Positions 9,055-18,516 of a stretch of DNA of 64,000 nucleotides are shown here, in pieces. The notes below the pieces were generated by a model. That model worked only from the letters and a program-made list of their open reading frames with translations. It searched no databases and had not been told where the DNA came from. A program made the translations under genes and the position numbers. Origin of the DNA: an uncultured Salinisphaerales bacterium (lineage in GTDB: Bacteria > Pseudomonadota > Gammaproteobacteria > Nevskiales > CAJXLF01); the NCBI GenBank assembly GCA_913055805.1, contig CAJXLF010000001.1, forward strand, positions 82,761 through 146,760. The letters run 5' to 3'. Numbering within the stretch: position 1 is the stretch's first letter; every line of letters begins with the position of its first letter.

Positions 9055-9824
9055 TGCTCAGTTTCTGGGGTTTGCTTATCGCTCTGGTCGTTGCCTTTCT
9101 TTTTGCGGCGATCAAGATTCTTCCCGAGTATGAACGCGGCGTGGTTTTTACCCTGGGCCGCTATACCGGTGTGAAAGGACCTGGCCTGATTATTCTCATC
9201 CCCGTGATCCAGCGCATTATCCGGGTGGATCTGCGTGTCATCGTGATGGATGTGCCGACGCAGGACGTCATTTCGCGTGACAATGTGTCGGTCAAGGTGA
9301 ATGCGGTGGTGTATTTTCGCGTTGTCGAGCCGGACAAGGCGATTATCCAGGTGGAGCGTTTCTATGATGCCGTCAGCCAGTTGGCGCAGACCACGTTGCG
9401 CTCGGTGCTGGGCCAGCATGAGCTGGATGACATGCTGGCCGAGCGTGACAAGCTCAACCTGGATGTACAGTCCATTCTGGACAAACAGACCGACGCCTGG
9501 GGCGTGAAGGTAAACAATGTCGAGATCAAGCATGTTGATCTGGACGAGAGCATGATCCGCGCCATTGCCCGGCAGGCCGAGGCAGAGCGTTCGCGGCGTG
9601 CCAAGGTGATTCATGCCGAGGGTGAAAAACAGGCTTCGGTCAGGTTGCGTGAGGCGGCCGAGGAACTGTCGCAACAACCACAGGCCATTCAGTTGCGTTA
9701 TATGCAGACGCTTATTGATATCGCTGCAGACAAGAATTCCACCATCGTCTTCCCGCTGCCGCTGGACCTGATCGAGCCGCTGATGAAGCTGAAAGAGAAG
9801 CGGGAACACACGGGTGAAGGCTGA
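9051..9824 (+). CDS. slipin (SPFH/band 7 family membrane protein)
   Basis: A 257-residue prokaryotic stomatin (slipin). It has an N-terminal membrane helix (FWGLLIALVVAFLFAAIKIL), then the SPFH domain starting EYERGVVFTLGRYTGVKGPGLIILIPVIQRI, and a C-terminal coiled-coil helix with AIARQAEAERSRRAKVIHAEGEKQAS. The family forms ring-like oligomers that organise membrane microdomains. Its ATG overlaps the nfeD stop (ATGA). The pairing of nfeD with a slipin gene is a known conserved operon in which the NfeD protease acts on the stomatin partner. No further partner is seen; a small lipoprotein gene follows 44 bp later. Confidence 0.94.
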   Translation: MMLSFWGLLIALVVAFLFAAIKILPEYERGVVFTLGRYTGVKGPGLIILIPVIQRIIRVDLRVIVMDVPTQDVISRDNVSVKVNAVVYFRVVEPDKAIIQVERFYDAVSQLAQTTLRSVLGQHELDDMLAERDKLNLDVQSILDKQTDAWGVKVNNVEIKHVDLDESMIRAIARQAEAERSRRAKVIHAEGEKQASVRLREAAEELSQQPQAIQLRYMQTLIDIAADKNSTIVFPLPLDLIEPLMKLKEKREHTGEG

Positions 9825-9868
9825 GGGTGTTATGGTTACAGTTCCCCCGGTATGACAAAGGAATGCCA

Positions 9869-10036
9869 ATGAAACGTGCAGTTATTGTGTTTTATGCCCT
9901 GTTGATCGTGCTGGGCCTGGGCGCCTGTTCGCCCGAGGTCGGCAGCGAAAAATGGTGTGCCAATATGAAAGAAAAACCCAAGGGCGAATGGACGGCCAAC
10001 GAGGCGACCGAATATGCAAAAAATTGCGTGCTGTAG
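9869..10036 (+). CDS. DUF3012 family small lipoprotein
   Basis: A 55-residue predicted lipoprotein. It has a hydrophobic signal (MKRAVIVFYALLIVLGLGAC) with the lipobox LGAC, Cys20 as the lipidated residue, and a mature part CSPEVGSEKWCANMKEKPKGEWTANEATEYAKNCVL carrying two more cysteines, typical of DUF3012. Function unknown. The ATG at 9869 has AAAGGA 6 bases upstream; longer starts at 9827 or 9863 are less likely. It is followed directly by a strong terminator. Confidence 0.85.
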   Translation: MKRAVIVFYALLIVLGLGACSPEVGSEKWCANMKEKPKGEWTANEATEYAKNCVL

Positions 10037-10051
10037 ATAAAAGGCGCATAC

Positions 10052-10080
10052 AAAAAAGCCGGCTTATAGCCGGCTTTTTT
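10052..10080. terminator. bidirectional rho-independent terminator
   Basis: GCCGGC (10058-10063), loop TTATA and GCCGGC (10069-10074), flanked by six A on the left and six T on the right. It lies between the convergent DUF3012 and sat genes and can end transcription from both sides. Confidence 0.92.
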
Positions 10081-10095
10081 GTGCCTGGATGAAAG

Positions 10096-11313
10096 CTAGC
10101 GGGCGGAATGGCCCTTGAGTTCCACCTTGACCTTTTCATGTTCGGCCAGGCTTTCGTAATGCTCGCGCAGTATTGCCAGCACTTCCGGGCGTGAAAAGTT
10201 GGCCGGAACTTCGTCACCTTCTGACAGCAGTTTGCGCAGCTTGGAGCCGGAAAGCAGTAGCCGCTGTTCTGCGTCGTGCGGGCAGGTTTTCATGGAAGCC
10301 ATGCTGCCGCAGGCCTCGCACCAGAAGGTCCAGTCGATTTTCAGCGGCTTGGTTTCCAGTGCGTCTTCGGGGATCTCGTCAAAGATGTGCTGGGCGTCGA
10401 AAGGTCCGTAATAATCACCAACGCCGGCATGGTCGCGGCCCACAATGAGATGCGAGCAGCCATAGTTCTGGCGAAACACCGCATGCAGCAGGGCTTCGCG
10501 TGGTCCAGCATAGCGCATGTCCAGCGGATAGCCGGCCTGAATCACGGTGCCTTCAACAAAGTACTTGTCGATCAGGGTGGCAATGGCGCGGGAGCGTACA
10601 TCGGCAGGAATGTCGCCCGGCTTGAGCTTGCCCAGCAGCGAATGCACCAGCACACCATCACAGATTTCGACGGCGATCTTGGCCAGATATTCGTGCGAGC
10701 GGTGCATGGGGTTGCGGGTCTGAAAAGCAGCCACCGTGTTCCAGCCGCGCTCCTCGAACTGCTGGCGGGTTTCCGCCGGAGTCAGGAATTGACCCGGATA
10801 CTGTTCCGGAAAATGGCCCTGCGACAGCACCTTGACCGGGCCGGCCAGATTGACCTCGCCCTGGGCCATCACCATCTTCACGCCGGGGTGTTCCTCGTCC
10901 GTGGTGGTGAAAACGGTCTGGCATTCGTGGCCACTGTCGATGCCGTACTTTTCCGTCAGGGTCATCGTGGCCATGATTTCATTGCGCTCGGTGTCAAACA
11001 GCGCAATATCTTCGCCTTCTGTCAGGCCGTCGGCGGTGTCCGCGTCGGTGGACAGCGTGATGGGAATAGGCCAGAACAGGCCGTCGGCAGTCTGCATGTT
11101 GTCGCATACACCCTGCCAGTCGGCCTTGGTCATGAAACCGGTCAGTGGGGTGAAACCACCAATACCCAGCATGATGAGGTCGCCGACCTCGCGGGAGGAA
11201 ATATTGATGCGTTTCAGGCTACCGGCGCGTTCACGTTCAGCGCGCAGTTCGTCGCCTTTGAGCAGGAGCGGCTTGAGTTCGCCGCCGCCATGGGGATTGA
11301 CCAGTCCTTTCAT
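10096..11313 (-). CDS. sat: sulfate adenylyltransferase (ATP sulfurylase), single-chain type
   Basis: Sat (405 residues) interconverts ATP plus sulfate with APS plus pyrophosphate. It has the nucleotide-binding [15 protein letters not shown] motif and the [16 protein letters not shown] motif, and a late [15 protein letters not shown] segment resembling a metal-binding loop. This homo-oligomeric form, unlike assimilatory CysDN, is the one used by many sulfur-oxidising bacteria, where it makes ATP from APS, and by sulfate reducers. No aprAB or APS kinase is adjacent, so the direction of use is inferred. A TSUP permease gene lies 97 bp upstream on the same strand, which supports a sulfur role. 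The start is the ATG at 11313. Confidence 0.95.
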   Translation of the reverse strand: MKGLVNPHGGGELKPLLLKGDELRAERERAGSLKRINISSREVGDLIMLGIGGFTPLTGFMTKADWQGVCDNMQTADGLFWPIPITLSTDADTADGLTEGEDIALFDTERNEIMATMTLTEKYGIDSGHECQTVFTTTDEEHPGVKMVMAQGEVNLAGPVKVLSQGHFPEQYPGQFLTPAETRQQFEERGWNTVAAFQTRNPMHRSHEYLAKIAVEICDGVLVHSLLGKLKPGDIPADVRSRAIATLIDKYFVEGTVIQAGYPLDMRYAGPREALLHAVFRQNYGCSHLIVGRDHAGVGDYYGPFDAQHIFDEIPEDALETKPLKIDWTFWCEACGSMASMKTCPHDAEQRLLLSGSKLRKLLSEGDEVPANFSRPEVLAILREHYESLAEHEKVKVELKGHSAR

Positions 11314-11360
11314 AATGCGGGCCTTGTCGATTGAAGAAATGCAAACGTTTGAAGGCGCGC

Positions 11361-11366
11361 ATTATA
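11361..11366 (-). promoter_or_regulatory. likely -10 element upstream of sat
   Basis: A perfect TATAAT on the minus strand, about 48 bases before the sat ATG. No good -35 stands out 16-18 bases further upstream, so the site is suggestive only. If real, sat can be transcribed apart from the TSUP gene. Confidence 0.35.
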
Positions 11367-11410
11367 CCGGACGCGGCGTCCCGGCTGTTTACTCCGGACG
11401 GGCTAGGGCC

Positions 11411-12202
11411 TCAGCCGAAGGTCATTTCCAGACCGATCACCAGCAGCAGCGCGGCAAAGGCACGCTTGAGGATATGTGGCGGCAGGCTGTGCGCAAAATG
11501 CGCACCCAGTGGTGCGGCGGCAACGCTTGCCACGGCAATACCCAGGAAGCCGGTCAGCGACACATACCCCAGCGACCAGTCCGGGCGTCCGGGTTCGTTC
11601 CAGCCGGTCACAATGAAACCGATCATGCCTGCCCAGGCAATGGGTACCCCGCAGGCGGCGGCAGTGCCCACAGCCTGGCGCATGGCTACCGAACACCAGT
11701 TGAGAAACGGAACCGTTAACGAGCCACCGCCAATGCCGATCAGGGAGGAGGCGCTGCCGATCAAGCCACCGGCTATGCTCAGTCCCAGCGGGCCGGGCAG
11801 AGGGGTATGGGCCTTGGGTTTGAGATCCAGCCACATCTTGACTGCCACCAGCAGTGCGGAAATGCCTACCAGGCGGCGTAACGCCAGGCTGGAGATATAG
11901 TCGGCAATCACGGCGCCGACAAGCGCCCCGGCGACCAGTCCCGGCGCGAGGAAGCGGAAGGTGTCCCAGAGCACGCCGTCACGCCGGTGATGCGCCAGCA
12001 TGGAGGAGATCGAGGTGGCGGAAATGATGGCCAGGGATGTGCCAATGGCGACTTGCATGACGATTTCCGGGGCCACATTCTGCGTCGGCAGGAGGAAAGC
12101 CAGTGCCGGCACAATAATCATGCCGCCACCCACGCCGAACAGCCCCGCTATGAGTCCCGCCACCGCACCCACGGTGAGATAAATCAACAAGCTTTCGAGC
12201 AT
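11411..12202 (-). CDS. TSUP family permease (TauE/SafE, sulfite exporter type)
   Basis: A 263-residue membrane protein of the TSUP family with about eight hydrophobic segments arranged as two homologous halves. Each half carries a glycine-rich signature: GLFGVGGGMIIVPAL near the N-terminus and SLIGIGGGSLTVPFLNW in the middle. TSUP proteins move small organic or sulfur anions such as sulfite, sulfoacetate or thiosulfate. The ATG at 12202 is preceded by AGGAG at 6-base spacing; the open frame runs 74 codons further up but with non-membrane, low-quality sequence. Placement upstream of sat suggests a sulfur oxyanion as substrate, which is inference from context. Confidence 0.88.
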   Translation of the reverse strand: MLESLLIYLTVGAVAGLIAGLFGVGGGMIIVPALAFLLPTQNVAPEIVMQVAIGTSLAIISATSISSMLAHHRRDGVLWDTFRFLAPGLVAGALVGAVIADYISSLALRRLVGISALLVAVKMWLDLKPKAHTPLPGPLGLSIAGGLIGSASSLIGIGGGSLTVPFLNWCSVAMRQAVGTAAACGVPIAWAGMIGFIVTGWNEPGRPDWSLGYVSLTGFLGIAVASVAAAPLGAHFAHSLPPHILKRAFAALLLVIGLEMTFG

Positions 12203-12317
12203 GCTTACTCCTGTTGCGGGTGGTGGGTTCCATACGGGCGGTACGCGGGGCATTCTACTCCAGTACACTAGGGCGTACCGATTCCCCCGACCCCGTTTCA
12301 CCTGAATCACAAACACC

Positions 12318-14231
12318 ATGTCTTTGCGTTCGACATTCCTGCTTGCCGTATTTGTCCTCTGTTGTCTGCCGGTGGCACATGCCGATGATGCCCAGCGGCG
12401 GCTCTTCGTCGAGGCCTTGGGCAAAGTCGAGGCCGGTGACGCCGAAGCCGAGGATTTTGCCGCGCTGCGTGGCTATGTGCTGTACCCGTATCTCCAGGCC
12501 GCGGAATTGCGCCGCGCCTTGCGCCGTAGTCCGGGGGATTACACCAATCAGCGCATCATGCAGTTTCTGGACGAGCACCGCGACGCGGCGTTTGCCGGCA
12601 GTCTGCGTATTGCCTGGCTACGGCGGCTGGCGGATCAGGGGCAGTGGCAGGTCTTTCTTGCCTACTATCCAGCTTCGGCCGGCGAGGAGATGGAGTGTCT
12701 GGCCGCGACCGCCAAAATCCGGCTCAAGCACGAAGACGCTCTGCGGGCGGCTGAAAGCATGTGGCTGGCCGGCAAGTCACGGGACAAGAGCTGTAATCCC
12801 GTATTTGCCTGGCTAAGCTCCAGTGGCCATCTGACGCAGGCGTTGATCGATGGCCGCGCACGTCTGGCCATGGAAAATGGTGAGACGAGTCTGGTGCGTT
12901 ATCTGGCGGGCAAGCAACAGGGCGCGGCCAAGGCTCGTAGCGAGCACTGGCTATGGGCCTATGGCAATCCCCGCGATGCGATCAGCCGTCTCGCCGCATC
13001 GGGCGACAGCAGAATGGATGCTGACATGCTGGCTGACGTGTTCCGGCGTCTGACGCAGCTGGACAGAAACCGCGCAGCGTTGCTCTACGACAAGGCCATG
13101 CAGCGCAGTGCTGCCGGCGATGTGCTCAGGGCGCAACTGGCCGCATACATAGGTTTCCGATACATCCTCAACCGGGAGCCTGAGGCGCTGCAATGGTACC
13201 GGCGCAGTGGCAGCGTGCCGTTACGGGAGATTGAGAGCGAATGGCGTATTCGCAGCGCCATCTATGCCGAGGCCTGGCAGGATGTGCAGGGTTGGATCGA
13301 TGCGCTGGACGAAGCCATGCGCATGCAACCGCGCTGGCAGTATTGGCGCGGACGCGCCCTCCACGCGCTGGGCAAGACCGCAGAGGCGCGTGAGATTCTG
13401 TCTGGGGTCAGCGGCTTGCGTGATTTCTATGGCTTCATGGCGGCCGACCGTATCGGCGCAGCTTATGCCATTGTTGACCGGCCGGTGGCCGCCGACAAGG
13501 AGCTACAGCAGCGCCTGCAGGCGCGGGCCGAGGTACGGCGTGCTCACGAGTTGTGGAAGGCGGGTCTCAGTGACAAGGCGCGCGCGGAATGGTCGGTACT
13601 GCTGGCCTCGCTCAACGATGCGGAAAAGTTACAGGCCGGTGTGCTGGCAGATGATTGGGGTTGGTGGTCGCGGGCCATCGTCAGTTACGGGCAGGCGGGT
13701 TACTGGGATGATCTGGGTCGCCGTTTCCCGGCGCCGTATCGCAGCGTCGTGCAGCAGGAAGCCCGGCGTCAGGGCATTGATCCCCACTGGGTCTACGCCA
13801 TTACGCGTTCGGAAAGCACCTTTGTACGCGATGCCCGGTCCCCGGTGGGCGCGCTGGGTCTGATGCAGCTCATGCCGGCCACCGGGCGTCAGGTAGCCAG
13901 CAGCGAAGGCATGCGCTGGCTTGGCAGCGCCATGCTCTATGAACCGGAGTACAACATACGGCTCGGGGCCCGTTACCTGGCCGATATGCTCAAGCGTTTC
14001 AATGGCCACATCGCCATGGCCACAGCGGCCTATAACGCGGGCCCGCGTAATGTCGATAAATGGAAACCCGCCCGTAATCTGCCCGCGGATATCTGGATTG
14101 AAACCGTGCCTTTCGGGGCGACCCACAACTATCTGCGTCATGTGCTGGAATTCACGGCCACTTACGAGTGGCGGTTGACCGGGAAACCGACCCGCCTGGC
14201 CGATCGCCTGTCGCCCGTTACGACACAGTAG
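12318..14231 (+). CDS. slt: soluble lytic murein transglycosylase
   Basis: A Slt70-like enzyme (637 residues) that cleaves peptidoglycan glycan strands with formation of 1,6-anhydromuramic acid, in the periplasm. It starts with a signal peptide (STFLLAVFVLCCLPVAHA). A long alpha-helical superhelix follows to about residue 470. The catalytic SLT domain is at the C-terminus: QGIDPHWVYAITRSESTFVRDA, in which the Glu of SES is the expected catalytic residue, then SPVGALGLMQLMPATGR and AYNAGPRNVDKW. Length agrees with Slt70 (about 645). It stands alone on the plus strand, divergent from the TSUP gene. Confidence 0.95.
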   Translation: MSLRSTFLLAVFVLCCLPVAHADDAQRRLFVEALGKVEAGDAEAEDFAALRGYVLYPYLQAAELRRALRRSPGDYTNQRIMQFLDEHRDAAFAGSLRIAWLRRLADQGQWQVFLAYYPASAGEEMECLAATAKIRLKHEDALRAAESMWLAGKSRDKSCNPVFAWLSSSGHLTQALIDGRARLAMENGETSLVRYLAGKQQGAAKARSEHWLWAYGNPRDAISRLAASGDSRMDADMLADVFRRLTQLDRNRAALLYDKAMQRSAAGDVLRAQLAAYIGFRYILNREPEALQWYRRSGSVPLREIESEWRIRSAIYAEAWQDVQGWIDALDEAMRMQPRWQYWRGRALHALGKTAEAREILSGVSGLRDFYGFMAADRIGAAYAIVDRPVAADKELQQRLQARAEVRRAHELWKAGLSDKARAEWSVLLASLNDAEKLQAGVLADDWGWWSRAIVSYGQAGYWDDLGRRFPAPYRSVVQQEARRQGIDPHWVYAITRSESTFVRDARSPVGALGLMQLMPATGRQVASSEGMRWLGSAMLYEPEYNIRLGARYLADMLKRFNGHIAMATAAYNAGPRNVDKWKPARNLPADIWIETVPFGATHNYLRHVLEFTATYEWRLTGKPTRLADRLSPVTTQ

Positions 14232-14336
14232 AGGGTTTGAAAAAATGAAAAGAATTCAGTCAGTTGAGTTCGTTCCAACTTGACCTGAGCGCTGGCTGGC
14301 GTATCTTGTTCTCAGGCTCTAGCGGAGCGGGCGTTG

Positions 14337-15284
14337 ATGGAGGCACAACGCATTTGTATTCTGGGCGGGCGTGGTTTCGTGGGTCGGCATCTGATACCGC
14401 GGCTGCTCAGAGACGGTCATGACATCCGGGTGGTGACGCGCGATATGCGCGGCGGTGCCCGTCTGCCACTATTGCCTGACGAGACGGTCGTGCAGGCCAA
14501 TCCCCATGACCTGGAAGAACTGGCGAAGGTGCTTGAGCATGCCGACGTCGTGATCAACCTGACGGGTATTCTTAACGAGCGCGGTCACAACGGCCGCCAG
14601 TTCCAGCAGGTGCATGAAGAGCTGCCGCGACAGATGGCGCGCATCTGTCGCGCGCAGGGTGTGAAGCATGTCCTGCACATGAGTGCAGTCGGCGCCCAGG
14701 CGGGGATGGCGCCGAGTTTTTATCTGCGCTCCAAGGGAGCGGGTAATAACGCCATCATGGTGGAGCTGGGCAATGTGGTGCCCTGGACCATCTTTCAGCC
14801 GTCGGTGATTTTTGGTCCGGACGACAGCTTTATCAACCGCTTTGCCGTCTTGCTCAGGCGCGTGCCCGGATTTTTCCCGCTGGCCTGTCCCGAATCACGA
14901 TATGCACCGGTCTATGTCGAGGACGTGGCCGAGGCTATAGCTCGCGCTGTGGGCAATCCCCGGGTTTTCAACAAGCGTCTGGAGCTTTGCGGGCCGGATG
15001 TCTACACCCTGCGGCAGGTGGTCGAGTTTACGCGCGACCAGCTGGGTATCCAGCGGCGCATTGTGGGCTTGTCTGATGGTCTGTCGCGTCTGCAGGCGAG
15101 TTTGATGGAATTCATTCCAGGCAAGCCCTTCTCGCGGGACAACTATCAGTCCACCCGTATTGACAGCATCTGTCAGCCTGATGGCCGTAACTGTCTGGGG
15201 TTCGAGGTTTTCGACATGCAGCCGCAGCGGATGGCTGCCGTTGTGCCCACCTATCTGAAGGCAAATGCGCAAGACAGTGGTTAG
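14337..15284 (+). CDS. NDUFA9-like NAD(P)-binding SDR protein
   Basis: A 315-residue atypical short-chain dehydrogenase with an N-terminal Rossmann motif (ICILGGRGFVGRHLIPRLL). It resembles the complex I NDUFA9 subunit-like bacterial proteins: VINLTGILNERG, KHVLHMSAVGAQAGMAPSFYLRSKGAGN and FQPSVIFGPDDSFINRFA are characteristic. Such proteins bind a nucleotide but usually lack the full SDR catalytic set, and the substrate is unknown. The ATG at 14337 follows GGAG by 9 bases; a TTG one codon earlier is possible. It sits between slt and cca, each on the same strand with about 100-bp gaps. Confidence 0.85.
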   Translation: MEAQRICILGGRGFVGRHLIPRLLRDGHDIRVVTRDMRGGARLPLLPDETVVQANPHDLEELAKVLEHADVVINLTGILNERGHNGRQFQQVHEELPRQMARICRAQGVKHVLHMSAVGAQAGMAPSFYLRSKGAGNNAIMVELGNVVPWTIFQPSVIFGPDDSFINRFAVLLRRVPGFFPLACPESRYAPVYVEDVAEAIARAVGNPRVFNKRLELCGPDVYTLRQVVEFTRDQLGIQRRIVGLSDGLSRLQASLMEFIPGKPFSRDNYQSTRIDSICQPDGRNCLGFEVFDMQPQRMAAVVPTYLKANAQDSG

Positions 15285-15374
15285 TCCGCTGAGCAGCAGT
15301 AGGGTTGTAGGGTATGGGTTAACCGCCTTGCAGGCCTTAAACTGAGCCCCTGACTCCATTCACCGGCCATTTCT

Positions 15375-16625
15375 GTGAAGACCTATCTAGTTGGCGGCGC
15401 CATCCGCGATCACTTGCTTGACCTGCCTGTCGGTGAAAGGGACTGGGTCGTGGTCGGCGCTACGCCCGACTCCATGCTGGCGCAGGGCTATAAACCGGTG
15501 GGCAAGGATTTTCCGGTGTTCCTGCATCCCCAGAGTGGTGAGGAATATGCCCTGGCGCGCACCGAGCGCAAGGCCGGCCAGGGTTATCACGGGTTTGTAT
15601 TCCATACCGGCACCGAGGTCACGCTGGAGGAGGATCTGCAGCGCCGTGATCTGACCGTCAACGCCATGGCCGAGGATCCGGACAGCGGTGAACTGATTGA
15701 TCCCTACGGCGGCCGTGCCGATCTGGAGCAGCGCGTGTTGCGCCATGTTTCAGATGCCTTTGGCGAAGACCCCCTGCGGGTACTGCGCGTGGCGCGTTTC
15801 TACGCACGCTTCCAGCCGCTGGGTTTCCGTGTGGCGGAGGAAACCCTGGCGCTGATGCGGGATATGGCGGCCGCCGGTGAACTGCAGACGCTGGCGCCCG
15901 AGCGTATATGGCGGGAAACCCGGCGCGCCCTGATGTCGGCCGCGCCCGAAGCTTACTTCGAGCTTTTACGGGACTGCGGTGCCCTGGCTGTGCTGTTCCC
16001 CGAGGTGGATGCGTTATTCGGCGTACCGCAAACAAGAAAATATCATCCCGAAATCGACAGCGGCGTGCATACCCTGATGGTGTTGCAGCAGGCCGCAGGG
16101 ATGGACGCGGAGCTGCCGGTGCGGGTGGCCAGTTTGTGTCATGACTTTGGCAAGGCATTGACGCCACGTTTCGTCTTGCCGGGGCACCGCGGGCACGAGA
16201 AAGCCGGTTTACCACTGGTGCGGACATTCTGTGAGCGCTTGCGTGTGCCCAATGATTGCCGCGACATGGCGCTGCTGGTCACCGAGTTGCACCTGCATGT
16301 GCATCGTGCGCTGGAGCTCAAGCCGGACACCCTCATCAAATTGTTCAATCGTACCGATGCCTGGCGCAAACCGGAGCGCTTTGAGCAGTTCCTGCAGGCC
16401 TGTGAGTGCGATGCGCGTGGGCGTACCGGCCTGGAGGACAGGCCCTATCCGCAGGGACCATATTTGCGCGAGGCCTTTGCCGTTGCGTCATCCGTGGCGG
16501 CGTCAGAGGTGGTGGCCGATGGCTTCGAAGGCTCTGCGGTAGGCGATGAACTTGGCCGGCGCCGACAGAAAGTCCTGAAGATATGGAAGAAGAATTATTC
16601 CGCTTCGTTCAAGGACCAGTCGTAG
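15375..16625 (+). CDS. cca: CCA-adding tRNA nucleotidyltransferase with HD domain
   Basis: A class II CCA enzyme (416 residues) that builds or repairs the 3' CCA of tRNAs. The nucleotidyltransferase head begins [30 protein letters not shown], followed by [35 protein letters not shown] and the [12 protein letters not shown] neck. A C-terminal HD domain is present ([15 protein letters not shown]), as in the E. coli multifunctional enzyme that also has phosphatase and phosphodiesterase activity. It starts at GTG 15375, where the family N-terminus begins. The last 31 bp overlap the convergent DUF547 gene. Confidence 0.96.
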   Translation: MKTYLVGGAIRDHLLDLPVGERDWVVVGATPDSMLAQGYKPVGKDFPVFLHPQSGEEYALARTERKAGQGYHGFVFHTGTEVTLEEDLQRRDLTVNAMAEDPDSGELIDPYGGRADLEQRVLRHVSDAFGEDPLRVLRVARFYARFQPLGFRVAEETLALMRDMAAAGELQTLAPERIWRETRRALMSAAPEAYFELLRDCGALAVLFPEVDALFGVPQTRKYHPEIDSGVHTLMVLQQAAGMDAELPVRVASLCHDFGKALTPRFVLPGHRGHEKAGLPLVRTFCERLRVPNDCRDMALLVTELHLHVHRALELKPDTLIKLFNRTDAWRKPERFEQFLQACECDARGRTGLEDRPYPQGPYLREAFAVASSVAASEVVADGFEGSAVGDELGRRRQKVLKIWKKNYSASFKDQS

Positions 16626-17407
16626 CTGTCCTTATCGATGGTGCTGAATGCTGCAAGCTGATCCCTGAGCTCAAGGTTTGCGTGGTTGAGCAGGTGTTCG
16701 ATGACAGCTTCCTCACTGCCGCCGAAGTCGCTTTCAAACCAGGAATAGATACTCGAAACGACCAGTTGCCCGTCCTGGATACGGACACCGCGCGGACTGT
16801 TTACATAAGCGCGGGCGTTGCGGGCTGCCAGTTCCAGTGTGTTGGCCGCGGTATAGGCGTCGCGCGGCAGGTTCGGGCAGCCGACTGAAGCACAGTTCAC
16901 GGCATAGTGAATCAATGGCGTTTGCCATATTGGCCGCAGGATGCGGTGTTCAATGTCATTCAGGGAAACCTTCTGGCCCTCGATGTCGAGCAACTTGATA
17001 TCCCAGGGTCCGAAGCTGAACAGGCCGGATTTGATATCGCGGATGCTTTGGACTGGATAATTGTCGAGAATCAGTTTGACGGTGGTCGCGTTGTACAGGT
17101 TGATCCAGTACGCAAGTTGTTGGTTACGGTTGTAGCGGCTGACGGGCGTCGCCGCCAGGCGCTGGATGTAATCCTCCAGTGCCTTGCGGTCGGTAGTGCT
17201 GACATGACTGTAACGCAGGCGGTTAAGTGAGCCGTCCTCTACAACGTACTCCTTGAGAAAGCTGTCCCAGGAACCGTGGTCGATGCTGGCAACGGAGTCC
17301 GCATCATGCGTAGCCCAGCGTTCCCAGAGATCAGCCTTGGGCGCCGCCTGGGCCGACAGCGCAAGCAGGGCCAGCAAACTCGTCATCAGAATTCTTGCAA
17401 ACATCAT
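16595..17407 (-). CDS. DUF547 domain exported protein
   Basis: About 270 residues with a signal peptide ([21 protein letters not shown], cut before APK) and a DUF547 domain: [36 protein letters not shown], the [20 protein letters not shown] segment and [14 protein letters not shown]. Function of the family is unknown; it is exported here. The ATG pair at 17407/17404 is preferred because it puts the signal peptide at the very N-terminus; a GTG at 17434 would add nine residues. The 3' end overlaps the cca 3' end by 31 bp in convergent orientation, and no terminator is visible between them. Confidence 0.85.
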   Translation of the reverse strand: MMFARILMTSLLALLALSAQAAPKADLWERWATHDADSVASIDHGSWDSFLKEYVVEDGSLNRLRYSHVSTTDRKALEDYIQRLAATPVSRYNRNQQLAYWINLYNATTVKLILDNYPVQSIRDIKSGLFSFGPWDIKLLDIEGQKVSLNDIEHRILRPIWQTPLIHYAVNCASVGCPNLPRDAYTAANTLELAARNARAYVNSPRGVRIQDGQLVVSSIYSWFESDFGGSEEAVIEHLLNHANLELRDQLAAFSTIDKDSYDWSLNEAE

Positions 17408-17495
17408 GGTCACCAGGCTTGGTTCTATGGACACATTGTCCGGATCATTTGTTAACAGAACCTTAGACCGCGATTTTGCCCATTTTCATGCGTGT

Positions 17496-18425
17496 TCACA
17501 TACGGGAGTTCAGCCAGTCTGTTAAGTCGGCAGTGATTTCGTCCCGGTTGGTTTCATTGAAGGGTTCATGGCGTACGCAGTTGTACAGCTTGAGCGAGAC
17601 GTCCTGAATACCAGCCTTGCGGTAGGCGGCGTGCAGGCGTTCGGGGCCACGTCCGAATTTTCCGACGGGATCCTTGTCTCCGGAAAACAGATAGACGGGT
17701 AGGTCTTTCGGGATGCGATTACGCGTGTGCTGGCTGTGAATGCGTTCCAGGCCGGTAAAAAGATCTTCCCAGGCCTGTGCGCTGCAAAGGAAGCCGCACA
17801 ACGGGTCGGCGATGTATTTATCTACCTCTGCCTCATCGCGTGAGAGCCAGTCAAAATCCGTGCGGCAGGGTTTGAAGGGTTTGTTGAAGCTGCCAAAAGA
17901 GAGACGGTTCATCAGCTTGCTTCGATGATGTACGCCATGCCGCCGGACCTCCCAATGGGCCAGCAGTCTGGCTACCCTGCGTAGTTGTCCGGAACTGAAG
18001 TCAGTCGCCGAAAGCGCAACGGCGTTCAGCGTCTGTCCGTACAGGGTGATGTAGTGCTGACTGATGAAAGAGCCCATGCTGTGGCCCAGCAGGGCAATGG
18101 GTTGCCCGGGATGCTGACGATGGATCAGGTGATTGATTTCCAGCACATCGCTGACCACCAGCGCCCAGCCGTCCATGTCGGCCAGATGGCCCAGCCTCTC
18201 CGGGCCGCCTGCTGTCAGTCCATGGCCGCGGGTATCGGGCGCATAAACGATATAGCCTGCAGCCGTCAGAGTTTCTGCCAGGCGACGGTAGCGTCCGCCG
18301 TGCTCGGCCATGCCGTGCACGATATGCACGACGCCGCGGGGTTCAACGCCTGCGTCCGGCTTCCAGATATGACCGCGCAGAATTATGCGGTCGTTACTTT
18401 CATGTTCAAGTGGGGATTCCTGCAC
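17496..18425 (-). CDS. alpha/beta hydrolase, monoacylglycerol lipase/lysophospholipase-like
   Basis: A 309-residue serine hydrolase of the Hydrolase_4 (PldB/monoacylglycerol lipase) type. It shows VVHIVHGMAEHGGRYRRLAETLTAAGYIVYAPDTRGHG (oxyanion region), the nucleophile elbow ALLGHSMGSFISQ with the catalytic Ser, and late SGDKDPVG (acid) and CVRHEPFNE (His) segments. No signal peptide is visible, so it is likely cytoplasmic or peripheral. It is divergent from glpK with a 91-bp gap. A link to glycerol release from lipids is attractive but rests on neighbourhood only. Confidence 0.88.
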   Translation of the reverse strand: MQESPLEHESNDRIILRGHIWKPDAGVEPRGVVHIVHGMAEHGGRYRRLAETLTAAGYIVYAPDTRGHGLTAGGPERLGHLADMDGWALVVSDVLEINHLIHRQHPGQPIALLGHSMGSFISQHYITLYGQTLNAVALSATDFSSGQLRRVARLLAHWEVRRHGVHHRSKLMNRLSFGSFNKPFKPCRTDFDWLSRDEAEVDKYIADPLCGFLCSAQAWEDLFTGLERIHSQHTRNRIPKDLPVYLFSGDKDPVGKFGRGPERLHAAYRKAGIQDVSLKLYNCVRHEPFNETNRDEITADLTDWLNSRM

Positions 18426-18516
18426 AATGCTTTCCCGTTGTTGACCGGTGACGCCGTCATGGTCATGCTTTTCGGATCAGAAGCACTATTGTTTATCTTC
18501 GGGAGGAGAAAGGCCA

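Noticed and set aside
10276..11334. 352-codon plus-strand open frame opposite sat
   Set aside because: Shadow frame; Sat motifs are on the minus strand and the plus frame runs through the terminator-side gene boundaries without similarity.
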